NCBI RefSeq assembly: GCF_000422885.1
Contig: NZ_AUGX01000008.1
Coordinates: forward strand, 186,001-250,000
Direction of reading: 5' to 3'
DNA from: Ottowia thiooxydans DSM 14619
GTDB lineage: Bacteria > Pseudomonadota > Gammaproteobacteria > Burkholderiales > Burkholderiaceae_C
DNA: 64,000 nucleotides
In this document: positions 20,455-29,347 of the stretch, piece after piece
Layout: every line of letters begins with the position of its first letter
Numbering within the stretch: position 1 is the first letter of the stretch
Program-made: the position numbers and the translations under genes
Notes under the pieces: model-generated
Told to the model about the DNA's origin: nothing
What the model saw: the letters and a program-made list of their open reading frames with translations, nothing else
Databases searched by the model: none

Positions 20455-21459
20455 CTAGATCCCAAAATACCAACGCACGGAATGAAAGAACACCGGCGCC
20501 GCAAAGCACAAGGCGTCGACGCGGTCGAGCAAACCGCTGGCTCCTGTGACCGACGGCGTGTGGCCACCCCAATTGGTCACTCCCCGGTCGCGCTTGAGCG
20601 CTTTCATCACCAGATGGCCGAGCGAGCCAGCCACGCCGGCGACCAGGGACATCGCGGCAGCCTGACCGAGATCGAAGGGCGTGACGCCAGTCAGCATGAC
20701 GCCGATCAGGGCGCCAGCTCCAATACCTATGAACCAATTGCGCCAGGAAAAACTGGAGCTGACATTGGGCGCGTGCGCACGCCCGGGCCAATACCGGTTG
20801 GCCAAGTGTTGTACCAGCATGCAGGTCTGCACCACAATGGCAAGAAAAAAGACCAGGAAGGCGCTGCGTCCGCTCCAACCGGGAAAATTGAGAAGCAGCA
20901 GAGCCGGTACGTGGGACAGTCCGTATACGCAGACCATGATGCCCCACTGAACTTTGGCTGTGCGTTCCAAAAAACCCTGCGGGTCATCCGCCAGTGCACT
21001 CACCACTGGAATGGCAAGGAATACGTAGACGGGAATAAACACTGTGAAGAGGTTGAAATAGCTTCCCCCCACCAACCAGTACTGGATAGGCAGCACGACG
21101 AAGAACGCCAGCACCAGGCTGCGGTGATCGCCTCGCCGCGTAGGAGACAGAGTAATGAATTCGCGTAGCGCCAGGAAGGAAACCAGCGCGAAAAGCACAG
21201 TGGCTGCCGTACTGCCAGAGGCCCAGGCGCACCAAAATACCAGCGCCATGAACCAGGAATGTCGCAGGAGGGTACGGCCGTGGTGGAGGTCAGCAGCATG
21301 GCCGAAGCCGGGCTTGCCTTCTTCCGGATCTTCGCTGCCGCGCTCCCGCAGTGAGAGTGCCAACAATGCCGCTGTGGCCAAAATCAATATGCCGAAAACG
21401 AGCAGAAAGAGTGCGGTCACCTGCTGATCAGGTGTGAGGCGGCCAAGGAACTCAATCAT
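20455..21459 (-). CDS. CDP-diglyceride synthetase-family membrane protein (CdsA/YnbB-like)
   Basis: The product is 334 residues with about eight membrane segments. The C-terminal part, GSLGHLVMKALKRDRGV followed by GASGLLDRVDAL, matches the phosphatidate cytidylyltransferase signature, whose conserved aspartates bind metal and CTP. The length and the lack of the lpxD/dxr neighbourhood of housekeeping cdsA suggest the YnbB-like branch. Together with the plsC homologue upstream on the same strand it may make CDP-diacylglycerol. The 240-base gap to plsC holds no gene I can see. Confidence 0.85.
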   Translation of the reverse strand: MIEFLGRLTPDQQVTALFLLVFGILILATAALLALSLRERGSEDPEEGKPGFGHAADLHHGRTLLRHSWFMALVFWCAWASGSTAATVLFALVSFLALREFITLSPTRRGDHRSLVLAFFVVLPIQYWLVGGSYFNLFTVFIPVYVFLAIPVVSALADDPQGFLERTAKVQWGIMVCVYGLSHVPALLLLNFPGWSGRSAFLVFFLAIVVQTCMLVQHLANRYWPGRAHAPNVSSSFSWRNWFIGIGAGALIGVMLTGVTPFDLGQAAAMSLVAGVAGSLGHLVMKALKRDRGVTNWGGHTPSVTGASGLLDRVDALCFAAPVFFHSVRWYFGI

Positions 21460-21699
21460 TGTTAAGCTGGAAACGGCAGTTGAACACGCCCGAGCAGGTC
21501 GGCATCAAGCGGGCTGGCAAGACGAGAGGACGCGACAGGCTAGTGCCTGCAAGAACGAGCAACGCCGCCAGCGCGTTTGAGGTCGGTCTGATCGGGTGTG
21601 TAGCGCTCTCACCTGAGGAGTGAACGGACGCTAATCGCGTAAAGCCTGTATTCATGCGGATTTTGTGCAGCTATAAAGCGGTCAATTGCCGTTTCAAGG

Positions 21700-22335
21700 T
21701 TATATGTCTCTCAGAGCTATGACCGCCTGCCGCGCACGATCGAGAAATGAGCGCCGCTCCTCATCAGGTTCCAATCGGATCGGTACGCCAAAGGTGACCG
21801 AGCACAGCACAGGAACCGGCACCACTTCCCCCTTGGGCATCACGCGCTGGACGTTGTTGATCCAGGCTGGCACGAGCACGACTTCAGGAAACTTCTGTGC
21901 GAGGTTGTACAAACCGGCTTTGAACGGTTGCGGCTCGGGTGCGTTGCCGCGCGTGCCTTCTGGAAAGATGATGAGCGAATCACCGCTCGTCAGCGCATCT
22001 ATCAGCGGCTGCAACGGATCTTCATCGCCCTTGCGTTCGCGTTCCACGTAAACGGCGTTGAATACAGACGTGGTGATCCAGCGCCGGAAGTTGCTTTTGG
22101 TCCAGTAGTCCTTGGCGGCGATAGGGCGCGTGATGCCACGTAACTCTTCCGGAAGTGCCGCCCAGATCATCACCAGGTCGGCGTGGCTTTGGTGGTTTGC
22201 GAAGTAAATGCGTTGCTCTGCCTTGGGTGGCGCGCCGTACCAACGCGCCTGCGCCCCCGTAAGTAGCCGCACGATGCCGAGTAAGAGATAGCCCATGGCC
22301 TTGGCGGCCAGCTGATTACCTAGGAATAGTTTCAT
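21700..22335 (-). CDS. 1-acyl-sn-glycerol-3-phosphate acyltransferase family protein
   Basis: PlsC-type acyltransferases add the second acyl chain to lysophosphatidate at the membrane. The product is 211 residues. The catalytic NHQSHAD (HX4D) box and the FPEGTRGN substrate motif are present, with a hydrophobic N-terminal segment. Its start overlaps the mtgA stop by four bases (ATGA), so it is coupled to mtgA. The CdsA homologue downstream suggests a small phospholipid set. Confidence 0.9.
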   Translation of the reverse strand: MKLFLGNQLAAKAMGYLLLGIVRLLTGAQARWYGAPPKAEQRIYFANHQSHADLVMIWAALPEELRGITRPIAAKDYWTKSNFRRWITTSVFNAVYVERERKGDEDPLQPLIDALTSGDSLIIFPEGTRGNAPEPQPFKAGLYNLAQKFPEVVLVPAWINNVQRVMPKGEVVPVPVLCSVTFGVPIRLEPDEERRSFLDRARQAVIALRDI

Positions 22336-23057
22336 GGTAATTCAGCACTGCGCATGCGCGTCATGATCACTTGCGCGCGATGGTTCAAATAGGCCGAGCG
22401 CGGAACCTTCTCGAAATAACGTGGCCTGGGCAACATGACGGCCAGACGCCCAGCCTCATAAGCGCTCAGTTGCGAAGCGCTTTTCTTGAAGTAGTGCCGT
22501 GCGGCCGCTTCGGCACCAAAAACGCCTTCGCCCCATTCGACATTGTTGAGATAGATCTCCAGGATGCGCTGCTTGTCGAGCAGTTTTTCCAAGGCGTAAG
22601 TCAGTACCAATTCTTGCCCTTTCCGCGGCAGCGTGCGTTCTCCTGACAGCAGCAGGTTCTTGGCCAATTGCTGGGTAATGGTGGATCCCCCGCGGATCTT
22701 CACCTGCCGCGCCGGGAGGTTCTTTTCCGCGCGCTTGGCGGCGGCTTCCTCAGCCTTGGCATTGCGGTCCCAGGCTTTCTCAATGGCCTCCCACTCCACG
22801 CCGTCGTGGTTGATGAAATCATCGTCTTCCGAGGCGATCACGGCGCGTTTCAAATTGTCCGAAATCGCGTCGTAGGGGAGCCATTGCTGACGCCAACGGA
22901 GCCTGCCGTCAGTGGCCAGGCGCCAGGCTTCCGAACGTTGAAAGCTGGTGGACTGAGGGTCAATCACCACCATCAGCGCGATACGGCCGATGAAAAACAA
23001 CTCCAGCATCAGCAAGGATAGTGCTACGAGCAGTAGCCAATGAACAACTTTGCGCAT
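22332..23057 (-). CDS. mtgA: Monofunctional biosynthetic peptidoglycan transglycosylase
   Basis: MtgA polymerises lipid II into glycan strands. It is a GT51 enzyme anchored by one N-terminal membrane segment (about residues 5-25). The product is 241 residues from ATG 23057; a TTG four codons earlier is possible but weaker. GT51 motifs are visible: the catalytic glutamate in VIASEDDDFINHDGV, RGGSTITQQLAKNL and KRAEKN-type basic segments, with ILEIYLNNVEWGEGVFG further on. Confidence 0.95.
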   Translation of the reverse strand: MRKVVHWLLLVALSLLMLELFFIGRIALMVVIDPQSTSFQRSEAWRLATDGRLRWRQQWLPYDAISDNLKRAVIASEDDDFINHDGVEWEAIEKAWDRNAKAEEAAAKRAEKNLPARQVKIRGGSTITQQLAKNLLLSGERTLPRKGQELVLTYALEKLLDKQRILEIYLNNVEWGEGVFGAEAAARHYFKKSASQLSAYEAGRLAVMLPRPRYFEKVPRSAYLNHRAQVIMTRMRSAELP

Positions 23058-23207
23058 TTTCACGAGCAATGTGGTGGGACTTCCTTCCCCCTATGGAGAA
23101 GGTGAGGGTGAAGTGTCGCAGCGCCCATGCACTCTGCGACCGCCGAAGCCGCTTCGGGCGCCAGCGTCCTGCATCCCCAACGGGTTTTGCAGGGGCTCCC
23201 CAGGAAA

Positions 23208-24092
23208 TCATTTACCTGTTGGAGCTTCATCTAGTAGCGCCGTTTCCAAAGTCATCTCGTGCGTGAATACGAAGCGCGCCGTGATGTCGATCTGATCGGT
23301 TTCCTTGCGCATGGCCGTGCTGAAACTCCCGAAGGGAGCCGCCGCCTGCGCGATGGCTTCGGCCAGCCGGTCCAGCACGCGGTTGCCGGAGCCGCGCACT
23401 ACCCGGGCGTCGAGGATTCGCCCATCATGGTTGACCAGCAGAGCCATCATCAATTCGCCGTAGAGCTTTCGGCCTGCCACTTCAGGAAAGTTGCGCGTGC
23501 CTCGTGCTTCGATCTTGCGCCGCAGCTCGTCGTAGTACAGGGCGTAAGTCGTTCCCAGCGTGGCGGGACTAAGGTAACGTTTCTTGGGGCGCGAATTTTC
23601 TTCTTCTACCCGTCTTTCGATAGCCGCCAGCATCTTGGCCAGTTGCCTGCGTTTTTCCTCCTGCGCCTGGGCCTCCGGGCTGGCCTTCTTCTGCTCCTGC
23701 TCGGGCGGGGGGAGAGCCGCCATCTGGTCACGTATTTGCGCCATCAGCTGTTCCTGCTGTTGCAGCATGGAATCGATGTTGCGCTGGTTCTGGTCGATGG
23801 CGCTGTCGCCCTGAACCTCGACCACGCTCGGGGGTAGGGGTGTGCTGGCAATGCGCTTTTCGGCCGATTCTCCGCCACCTGCCAGGCTGGCTTGCGCAAG
23901 CGCCTGGGCTTTTTCTGGTTTGGTGTCTGATTTGGCGTTGACCAGGATCACCTCAAGAGGCGACTCTTCGAACACCCGCTTGAAGCCTTCGGGGTCGACA
24001 AAGCGCACCGTCAGTAGTACGGCATGCACTACGAACGATATTCCCAACGCCCATTGGAGGACAGAGAGTGACTTGAGGAAGCGGCCGATCAC
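23208..24092 (-). CDS. TonB-family C-terminal domain protein
   Basis: The product is 294 residues with an N-terminal membrane anchor (about 13-31), a long Gln/Glu/Lys-rich helical region (about 90-170, likely coiled coil) and a TonB-like C-terminal domain with GELMMALLVNHDGRI and RVLDRLAEAIAQAAAPF. Such proteins link the inner membrane to outer-membrane partners or the envelope. No exbB/exbD or receptor genes are near. Its start overlaps the RNase gene stop by four bases. I recall aroE between this gene and mtgA in related genera; here only about 150 non-coding bases separate them. Confidence 0.8.
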   Translation of the reverse strand: MIGRFLKSLSVLQWALGISFVVHAVLLTVRFVDPEGFKRVFEESPLEVILVNAKSDTKPEKAQALAQASLAGGGESAEKRIASTPLPPSVVEVQGDSAIDQNQRNIDSMLQQQEQLMAQIRDQMAALPPPEQEQKKASPEAQAQEEKRRQLAKMLAAIERRVEEENSRPKKRYLSPATLGTTYALYYDELRRKIEARGTRNFPEVAGRKLYGELMMALLVNHDGRILDARVVRGSGNRVLDRLAEAIAQAAAPFGSFSTAMRKETDQIDITARFVFTHEMTLETALLDEAPTGK

Positions 24093-26161
24093 GGGGTTGA
24101 ATTATCGTTGGATGCTTCGGCTTCGTTCACGTCGACCGCGATCGCAATCGGGCCAGCGGCGGCGTCATCGTCTTCGTCTTCGGCCTCGTTGTTGGCGTCG
24201 CTGGCTTCAGCGCTGCTATCGGTCAGCACTTCCAGGACCGTGCCGCCTACGTCGAGTGCGATGTCATCAATGTCACCCAGTTTTACCCGCACACTGGTGC
24301 CCCTCGGTAAGCCCTGGGCGCCCATCACGGTGAACACCAGCGGCAGTTCATCTGCGCGCGCGAGCCATGCACCACCGCCTTGCTCCCGCAGGAGACTGGC
24401 GGTCAGCTCCGTGATTCCTTGCTGGCGCAGGTAGTGCAATGTCCAGAATCGTTCCATGCTCGATTGATGCGCGTTATAGGCGCTGTAGGCGGCATCGAAG
24501 GCGCTGATGATGGCAAACAGCTGCGCGTCTTTGGGCTTGAAAGGCGCTACCAGCGCGGCCGTCTGCCCGTGGCGGGCGGCCGCAATGATTTGCCACTGGT
24601 TCGCCAGATCGACATAGCGGCGCAGGGGCGAGGTGCTCCAGGCGTAGCTTGGCACGCCAATGCCCGCATGGGGCAGTGCCTTGGTGCCCATGCGCACCTT
24701 CACGCCTGGCGCCATGCTGGCCTGGTTGCGGTAAATCGCCGGTACTCCCAGGCTGGCCAGCCATTGCCCCCAGGTGCTGTTGGCCAGGATCATCATTTCC
24801 GCGACCATCAAATCGAGTGGCGCACCGCGCTGGCGCGTGGTGATCTGAACGGTCTCATTCCCTTTGGGGATTTCCCCGTCGTTGCCGATCAGCCTGAAGT
24901 TGTAGTCAGGGCGGTTGAAAGTTTCAGGTTTGCCACGCACCACCTCTCGCCTGGCCTTCAGGTGCTTGGCGAGGGCGTACAGGAAGGACAGCGCCTCACG
25001 TTTGATGGGAAGCGACGCGCTTTCTGCGTCGTTTGGGGCATCGGTTTGCGCCAACCATTCCGCGGTGATGAGGTGATCCAGCTGGTCATGCCGCAGGTTG
25101 GCTGCAATCGGCACGCGCTCCAGGCGCGTCTCGCTGCTCTTGATCTCAAGCGTGGCCTCATCGAGCGTGACATAAAGCGACACCGCCGGGGCTGCTCGCC
25201 CTTCGCTCAAGGTATAGGTTTGCACCACGTCGTCCGGCAGCATGGTGATCTTGTAGCCGGGCATATAGACGGTGGAAAGTCGGCTTCGGCTGACGTCGTC
25301 CAAGGGGTCGCCTGGCTGGATGGCCAGCGCGGGGGCCGCTATGTGAATGCCCAGAATCACCGTGCCGCTACCCAATCCCTGAAGGGAGAGGGCATCGTCG
25401 ATCTCGGTGGTCTGTGAATCGTCGATCGAGTAGGCCTGCACCGTAGCGAGTGGCAACTCCTCGGTGATAACGGGCGCTGCCAGCGGCGCGAAGCCCGTGC
25501 CCTTGGGGAAGTTATCGAACAGAAAACGCTGCCAGTGAAACTGGTAGGCCGATTCGATGGCACCTGCCTTTTGCAGCAGCGCCAGAGGCGCCGCGCGAGT
25601 GGCACGGCTTGCCTCCACCACGGCTTTGTATTCGGGCGCGTTTTTGTCGGGCTTGAACAGGATCTTGTAGAGCTGTTCGCGAATGGGGGCAGGGCAACTC
25701 CCTTCACCGAGTTCTGCTGCCCATGCGGTGATCTGCGCGGCAATCTGCTTTTTCTTTTCAATGGCAGCCAGCGCCTGAGCAACGATCTCGGCTGGTGCCC
25801 GGCGAAAACGTCCTTTTCCGGCTCGCCGGAAATAATGGGGAGCTTCTTGTAGCGCCATAAGCATGGCGGCCTGCTGAATTACCCCGGGTGTATTGCCGAA
25901 GTACTCACTGGCAAGTTCGGCGAAGCCGAACTCCTCCTCGGGCGCGAACTCCCAGGCCAGTGGCAACTCGATCTCTGCTGCCAGTGCTGAGGCGTCAGCT
26001 ATCAGGGCGGCAGGCGCGGGTTTTTCGAAGCGCAGCAACTGATTGGCGGACTTGACCTTCAGGCGTTTACCCGAATCAAGTTCCACTTGGGCCGACGAAT
26101 CGGTTTCGGAGAGTATTTTTCCTGCCAGGAATTTCCCGGCTTCATCAAACAATGCAAACAT
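24089..26161 (-). CDS. RNase II family (RNB domain) protein
   Basis: RNB-domain enzymes degrade RNA 3' to 5'. The product is 690 residues. A catalytic-site sequence, YSIDDSQTTEIDDALSL, lies near residue 245, and TSPLRRYVDLANQ is the conserved C-terminal RNB motif. The N-terminus and C-terminus differ from classical Rnb/Rnr, and the tail is highly acidic (runs of Glu and Asp). The start MFALFDEAGKFLAGKI is chosen over an ATG three codons upstream because it fits homologues as I recall them. It is probably an operon with the TonB-like gene. Confidence 0.88.
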   Translation of the reverse strand: MFALFDEAGKFLAGKILSETDSSAQVELDSGKRLKVKSANQLLRFEKPAPAALIADASALAAEIELPLAWEFAPEEEFGFAELASEYFGNTPGVIQQAAMLMALQEAPHYFRRAGKGRFRRAPAEIVAQALAAIEKKKQIAAQITAWAAELGEGSCPAPIREQLYKILFKPDKNAPEYKAVVEASRATRAAPLALLQKAGAIESAYQFHWQRFLFDNFPKGTGFAPLAAPVITEELPLATVQAYSIDDSQTTEIDDALSLQGLGSGTVILGIHIAAPALAIQPGDPLDDVSRSRLSTVYMPGYKITMLPDDVVQTYTLSEGRAAPAVSLYVTLDEATLEIKSSETRLERVPIAANLRHDQLDHLITAEWLAQTDAPNDAESASLPIKREALSFLYALAKHLKARREVVRGKPETFNRPDYNFRLIGNDGEIPKGNETVQITTRQRGAPLDLMVAEMMILANSTWGQWLASLGVPAIYRNQASMAPGVKVRMGTKALPHAGIGVPSYAWSTSPLRRYVDLANQWQIIAAARHGQTAALVAPFKPKDAQLFAIISAFDAAYSAYNAHQSSMERFWTLHYLRQQGITELTASLLREQGGGAWLARADELPLVFTVMGAQGLPRGTSVRVKLGDIDDIALDVGGTVLEVLTDSSAEASDANNEAEDEDDDAAAGPIAIAVDVNEAEASNDNSTP

Positions 26162-26170
26162 GACCCGCAT

Positions 26171-26472
26171 TGTCTCGCACCTTGGGTACCCGCCAAGCTT
26201 GATCGCAGCTTGTTGCTGAACTGCGAACCATCTTGGAGATGAGCAACTCTCTATTAAATTTTAGGTATCTAAGTATTCTTTTAAAAATTTGATAAGAAGT
26301 ATATACATACTTTAATGTTATTTCGATACGTATAAAACCTGCTTTGCCAAACTCGAATTGGCTGAAATGATGCTTGTCATGACTCAAGCAATCTTGAACG
26401 AAGGCCTTCTCGCAAAGCGCGTTTGCGAGTCAGCTTTCGGGAGTGCTGAGGGACTTTGCAATCAAGTTTGAG
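26171..26472 (+). promoter_or_regulatory. AT-rich promoter region of the effector locus
   Basis: About 300 bases without a gene. From 26255 to 26340 the sequence is far more AT-rich than its surroundings, with several T/A runs, TATACAT near 26302 and TATAAA near 26331, either of which could be a -10 box. No perfect hrp/PIP-type box was found by eye. The sharp drop in GC suggests transferred DNA or a silenced/activated virulence promoter. Confidence 0.4.
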
Positions 26473-26904
26473 ATGAACTCTCTTTCCGCCATCGCCGCTG
26501 CTCTTTCAGAGAGCACTTACAACCTGCAGCCTGGCCAGTGGCTGCACATTCCCCTTGATGAGCGGCATGAAGTGCGCCTGCTGAGCGTGTCAAGAGAGCC
26601 TGGTTTGATGGCCGTCGTGGCACAGCGGCCCGTGCCTCGCACCACCGCCCATGCCGACGCCGTGGAATCGCTGCTTCTGGGCCTCAGTGCCGAAACGCGC
26701 TGGACCGAAGGCCTCTCCGGTGGGATCGACGAAGACGGCTGGAACTGCATCGCATTCACCCTTCGCGAAACAGGAGATGCCAAACAGGTGGAAGCGGGCC
26801 TGGGGCGTGCGCTGAGCCGTTTGCAGGCTCTCATGGTTGCGGCATCCATTCGCGCGCCCTCTATGAACGCAACAAAGCGCCAGTTTTCATGGGAGTTTGT
26901 ATGA
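26473..26904 (+). CDS. CesT-like type III secretion chaperone candidate 1
   Basis: The product is 143 residues from ATG 26473 (an in-frame ATG ten codons earlier exists). It is small and shows the alternating strand/helix pattern of class I type III chaperones, with LLLGLSAETRWTEGLSGGID and WNCIAFTLRE as likely strands and a C-terminal helix. The call rests mainly on context: it precedes a second similar-sized protein and an ExoU-like phospholipase. The stop overlaps the next start. I cannot confirm family membership without a profile search. Confidence 0.5.
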   Translation: MNSLSAIAAALSESTYNLQPGQWLHIPLDERHEVRLLSVSREPGLMAVVAQRPVPRTTAHADAVESLLLGLSAETRWTEGLSGGIDEDGWNCIAFTLRETGDAKQVEAGLGRALSRLQALMVAASIRAPSMNATKRQFSWEFV

Positions 26905-27368
26905 ATGGCACTGCTTTCGTCCCCAACGTGGCTTTCCAGCGGCTGATCGATGGCTTGGAAGTCCCATTGGTGCTTTCTACGCCGCGCTCTTTCGACCTGG
27001 TGTTCGAAGGCGGCTTGCCCGTCTCCGTTTCGCTTCACCCTAATGGGACGGATGTCGCCATCGATGTCTGGTGTTACGACGCCGCACCGCTGACTGGGGC
27101 TGCCCGCCGTACCTTGGTCAAGGCGCTTCTCTTGATGAATCAGGCCACGCTGTCTGGCCAGGCGCTGCGTATTGGCATGGACAGCAGAGGCCTCATTCTG
27201 GTGCACGCCAGCCAAGCGCTGGAGCGGCTGCAAGCCGTTTCCTTTGTGACTTGGCTCTCCAGGTTAGTGGAGCAAGGGCGGCGAGTGAGAGCCTTATTGA
27301 GCACTCATGAGGGGGGCGAAGACGCTGGGGAAGGCTCAGCCTCCGAGCGAGAGCGCCGCCTGCACTGA
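26901..27368 (+). CDS. CesT-like type III secretion chaperone candidate 2
   Basis: The product is 155 residues from ATG 26901, which overlaps the previous stop (ATGA). Its plan resembles CesT/SycE-type chaperones: an N-terminal helix (FQRLIDGLEVP), strands such as FDLVFEGGLPVSVSLHP, the TLVKALLLMNQATL helix, a strand LRIGMDSRGLILVH and a final long helix ending in a charged tail. P. aeruginosa ExoU also has a dedicated chaperone, SpcU, encoded next to it. Two adjacent chaperones for one effector would be unusual. Confidence 0.6.
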   Translation: MNGTAFVPNVAFQRLIDGLEVPLVLSTPRSFDLVFEGGLPVSVSLHPNGTDVAIDVWCYDAAPLTGAARRTLVKALLLMNQATLSGQALRIGMDSRGLILVHASQALERLQAVSFVTWLSRLVEQGRRVRALLSTHEGGEDAGEGSASERERRLH

Positions 27369-27484
27369 ACTGAGAAGGAGTGAGTGAATCCCTCGTGCCG
27401 GATTCGTTCGAGCCCCTGAGTCCGACCCACTTTCAATGACGACTTGCCCCCATTTTTTCTGAAACCATCTGAACAGGAAGCAAC

Positions 27485-29329
27485 ATGAAGGTACTCACAA
27501 GCACGGTTCAAGGGAATGGTAGCCATACCCCACGGTGGCAATTCGCCGTGGATGCGGAGGGCTCTCGAGGGCTATGGGATAGGCTCAAAGGGCTGTTCAG
27601 CAGGCCTGTAAAAGGCGTGGAGAGCCTCATCAACGTTCGCGAGGTTTTCAAGAGTTTTTTCCAGGAACAAGCCAGCGCTCTGGGTCAAGACGTCCCTTTG
27701 TCGCACCGGGCCGGCTTGATGGACAGGGCACAGGGCCTGATGCAACAGATCCTGAGGGACTCGCTAGATAACACCATGGAGGAAGCCATAGCCCGAGGTG
27801 ACGGCAAGATCCGTGAGGAGGAGCTGCTCAAAACCGTTGCACGCGCCAATGACGAGGCGCAATTGGCGTTGATGCAATTGCAAGCGCACGCCTTGCGCGC
27901 ACGGCTGGTTGACGAACCCATGTCTGACCTTCGTCCCCAGATCGTCATCCGCGCCGACCAATCCATTCAACTGATTCGGCCGGCACCACGCATCGAGAAT
28001 CTGGTGCTGCGTGGCGGTGGAGCCAAGGGCGTGGGTAATGCACCGGCACTGGTGGAGATGGAGCAAGCAGGTTTACTGACCAATCTGAAGAAGATTGTAG
28101 GAACTTCGGTAGGCGCTCTTACCGCAGTGAGTCTGGCCAGCGGTCAAGATGCCCAAGCATTTTCAGGGTTGGCCGTTGGGCTCGACATGACCACATTCAG
28201 GAACAAGCCCGAGAACTTTGGAGAGCGCTATCCGGGCATCGACCTGAGCTGCCGGATCGGGTTTCATGCGGGCCGCGCCCTCGAATTGCTTGACGAAGTC
28301 TCTGCCGGCAATGTTTCCGCCTATCTCAAGGAAAACTGGAATAACCGGGAGTTCCAGCAGAAATTCCTGGCTTTGCGCGATTCAGAAGGCCATGCAGCAG
28401 TGGCTCGTCTGGCCGGCTTACGGGCGCAGGATTTCGGGACGGATCGTACCGCCCAGATGATTACGTTTGGCGATCTGGCACGGATGCACCGCCTCGACCC
28501 CACCATATTCAAAGAGTTGGTGCTCACGGGCTGGGATGATACGAACAACCGCATGAGCTATTTCAGCGCGGAAAGCACGCCCTCCATGCCCATTGCCGTT
28601 GCCGGGCGCCTTTCCATGAGCTTTCCCATCATATTCAAACCCGTCACCGTGGATCCCGGTGATGGGCTGGGCGTTCGCACCTTTGTGGATGGTGGGGTGG
28701 GTAGCAACATGCCCACCGAAGTCATCATGGGCAATCTGCAAGGAAGGGATGCGGAGGAGGCCCGCTCGCGGACCGCCATCATGACTTTCGATGAGGCCGG
28801 TAAGGCATACGATGTGATGCACCGGCCCCCGGCAGAACGCAGCGGCTTCATCGATTGGATCGTGTCCATGCTAAGCGGCAACCCAAACTACGGGCAGGCG
28901 GCCGCTAGCGACGACTCCAAGGTCCGGGACATGGGCCCTAACGCGTTCGTGATTTTTCACGGCGATATGGGCACCCTGGATCTTCGCGCCTCACCCGAGC
29001 GGGTTGAAAAGGCCAAGCTGATGTCCACGCTCAAGACACTTGAGCAAATTGATCAGCGCCGAGGCCAAGCCTACGCGGTGGATTGCAACAGCGTGCAAGA
29101 GTGTTTCTCCTTGCTCACAAATTCGGAGAAGGCGGAGTTAAAACGAGGGGGCGCGCCAAGTCCCTTTGACTATCAGGACTATGTGACTGACCCCGCTTAT
29201 CGCGCCCAACTGTCGCTGTACCACATGGCCATCTCGAATGATCAGCAAAATGAGCCGAATATGGCGCCGAGAGACAGTGTGATTCACGAGTTGGCGTTGG
29301 CACAGGTTCCGATTGGAGGGTTTGCTTGA
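27485..29329 (+). CDS. ExoU-like patatin phospholipase, putative type III effector
   Basis: The product is 614 residues. About 170 N-terminal residues carry no recognised domain, fitting secretion and chaperone-binding signals. A patatin domain follows: oxyanion loop RGGGAKGVGN at about 176-185, nucleophile GTSVG with Ser208, and the catalytic aspartate in VDGGVGSNMP at Asp402. The roughly 190-residue Ser-Asp distance is close to ExoU (Ser142 and Asp344). The C-terminal 200 residues could be the membrane-binding part. There is no signal peptide. The two small proteins upstream look like chaperones. A GGAAG ribosome site precedes the ATG. Type VI or VII export is an alternative. Confidence 0.75.
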   Translation: MKVLTSTVQGNGSHTPRWQFAVDAEGSRGLWDRLKGLFSRPVKGVESLINVREVFKSFFQEQASALGQDVPLSHRAGLMDRAQGLMQQILRDSLDNTMEEAIARGDGKIREEELLKTVARANDEAQLALMQLQAHALRARLVDEPMSDLRPQIVIRADQSIQLIRPAPRIENLVLRGGGAKGVGNAPALVEMEQAGLLTNLKKIVGTSVGALTAVSLASGQDAQAFSGLAVGLDMTTFRNKPENFGERYPGIDLSCRIGFHAGRALELLDEVSAGNVSAYLKENWNNREFQQKFLALRDSEGHAAVARLAGLRAQDFGTDRTAQMITFGDLARMHRLDPTIFKELVLTGWDDTNNRMSYFSAESTPSMPIAVAGRLSMSFPIIFKPVTVDPGDGLGVRTFVDGGVGSNMPTEVIMGNLQGRDAEEARSRTAIMTFDEAGKAYDVMHRPPAERSGFIDWIVSMLSGNPNYGQAAASDDSKVRDMGPNAFVIFHGDMGTLDLRASPERVEKAKLMSTLKTLEQIDQRRGQAYAVDCNSVQECFSLLTNSEKAELKRGGAPSPFDYQDYVTDPAYRAQLSLYHMAISNDQQNEPNMAPRDSVIHELALAQVPIGGFA

Positions 29330-29347
29330 GTCTGCCCCTGCCGCGTT

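Noticed and set aside
24380-25417. A 345-residue open frame antisense to the RNase II gene
   Set aside because: Shadow of a GC-rich coding strand; no motifs.
26430-26465. PIP box (TTCG-N16-TTCG type) before the chaperone genes
   Set aside because: Only the first half matches; the second half reads TTGCA and it is too close to the start codon.
27369-27484. A tiny leader peptide between chaperone 2 and the phospholipase gene
   Set aside because: AGAAGGAG is followed by GTG codons at poor spacing and the frames are under 20 residues.
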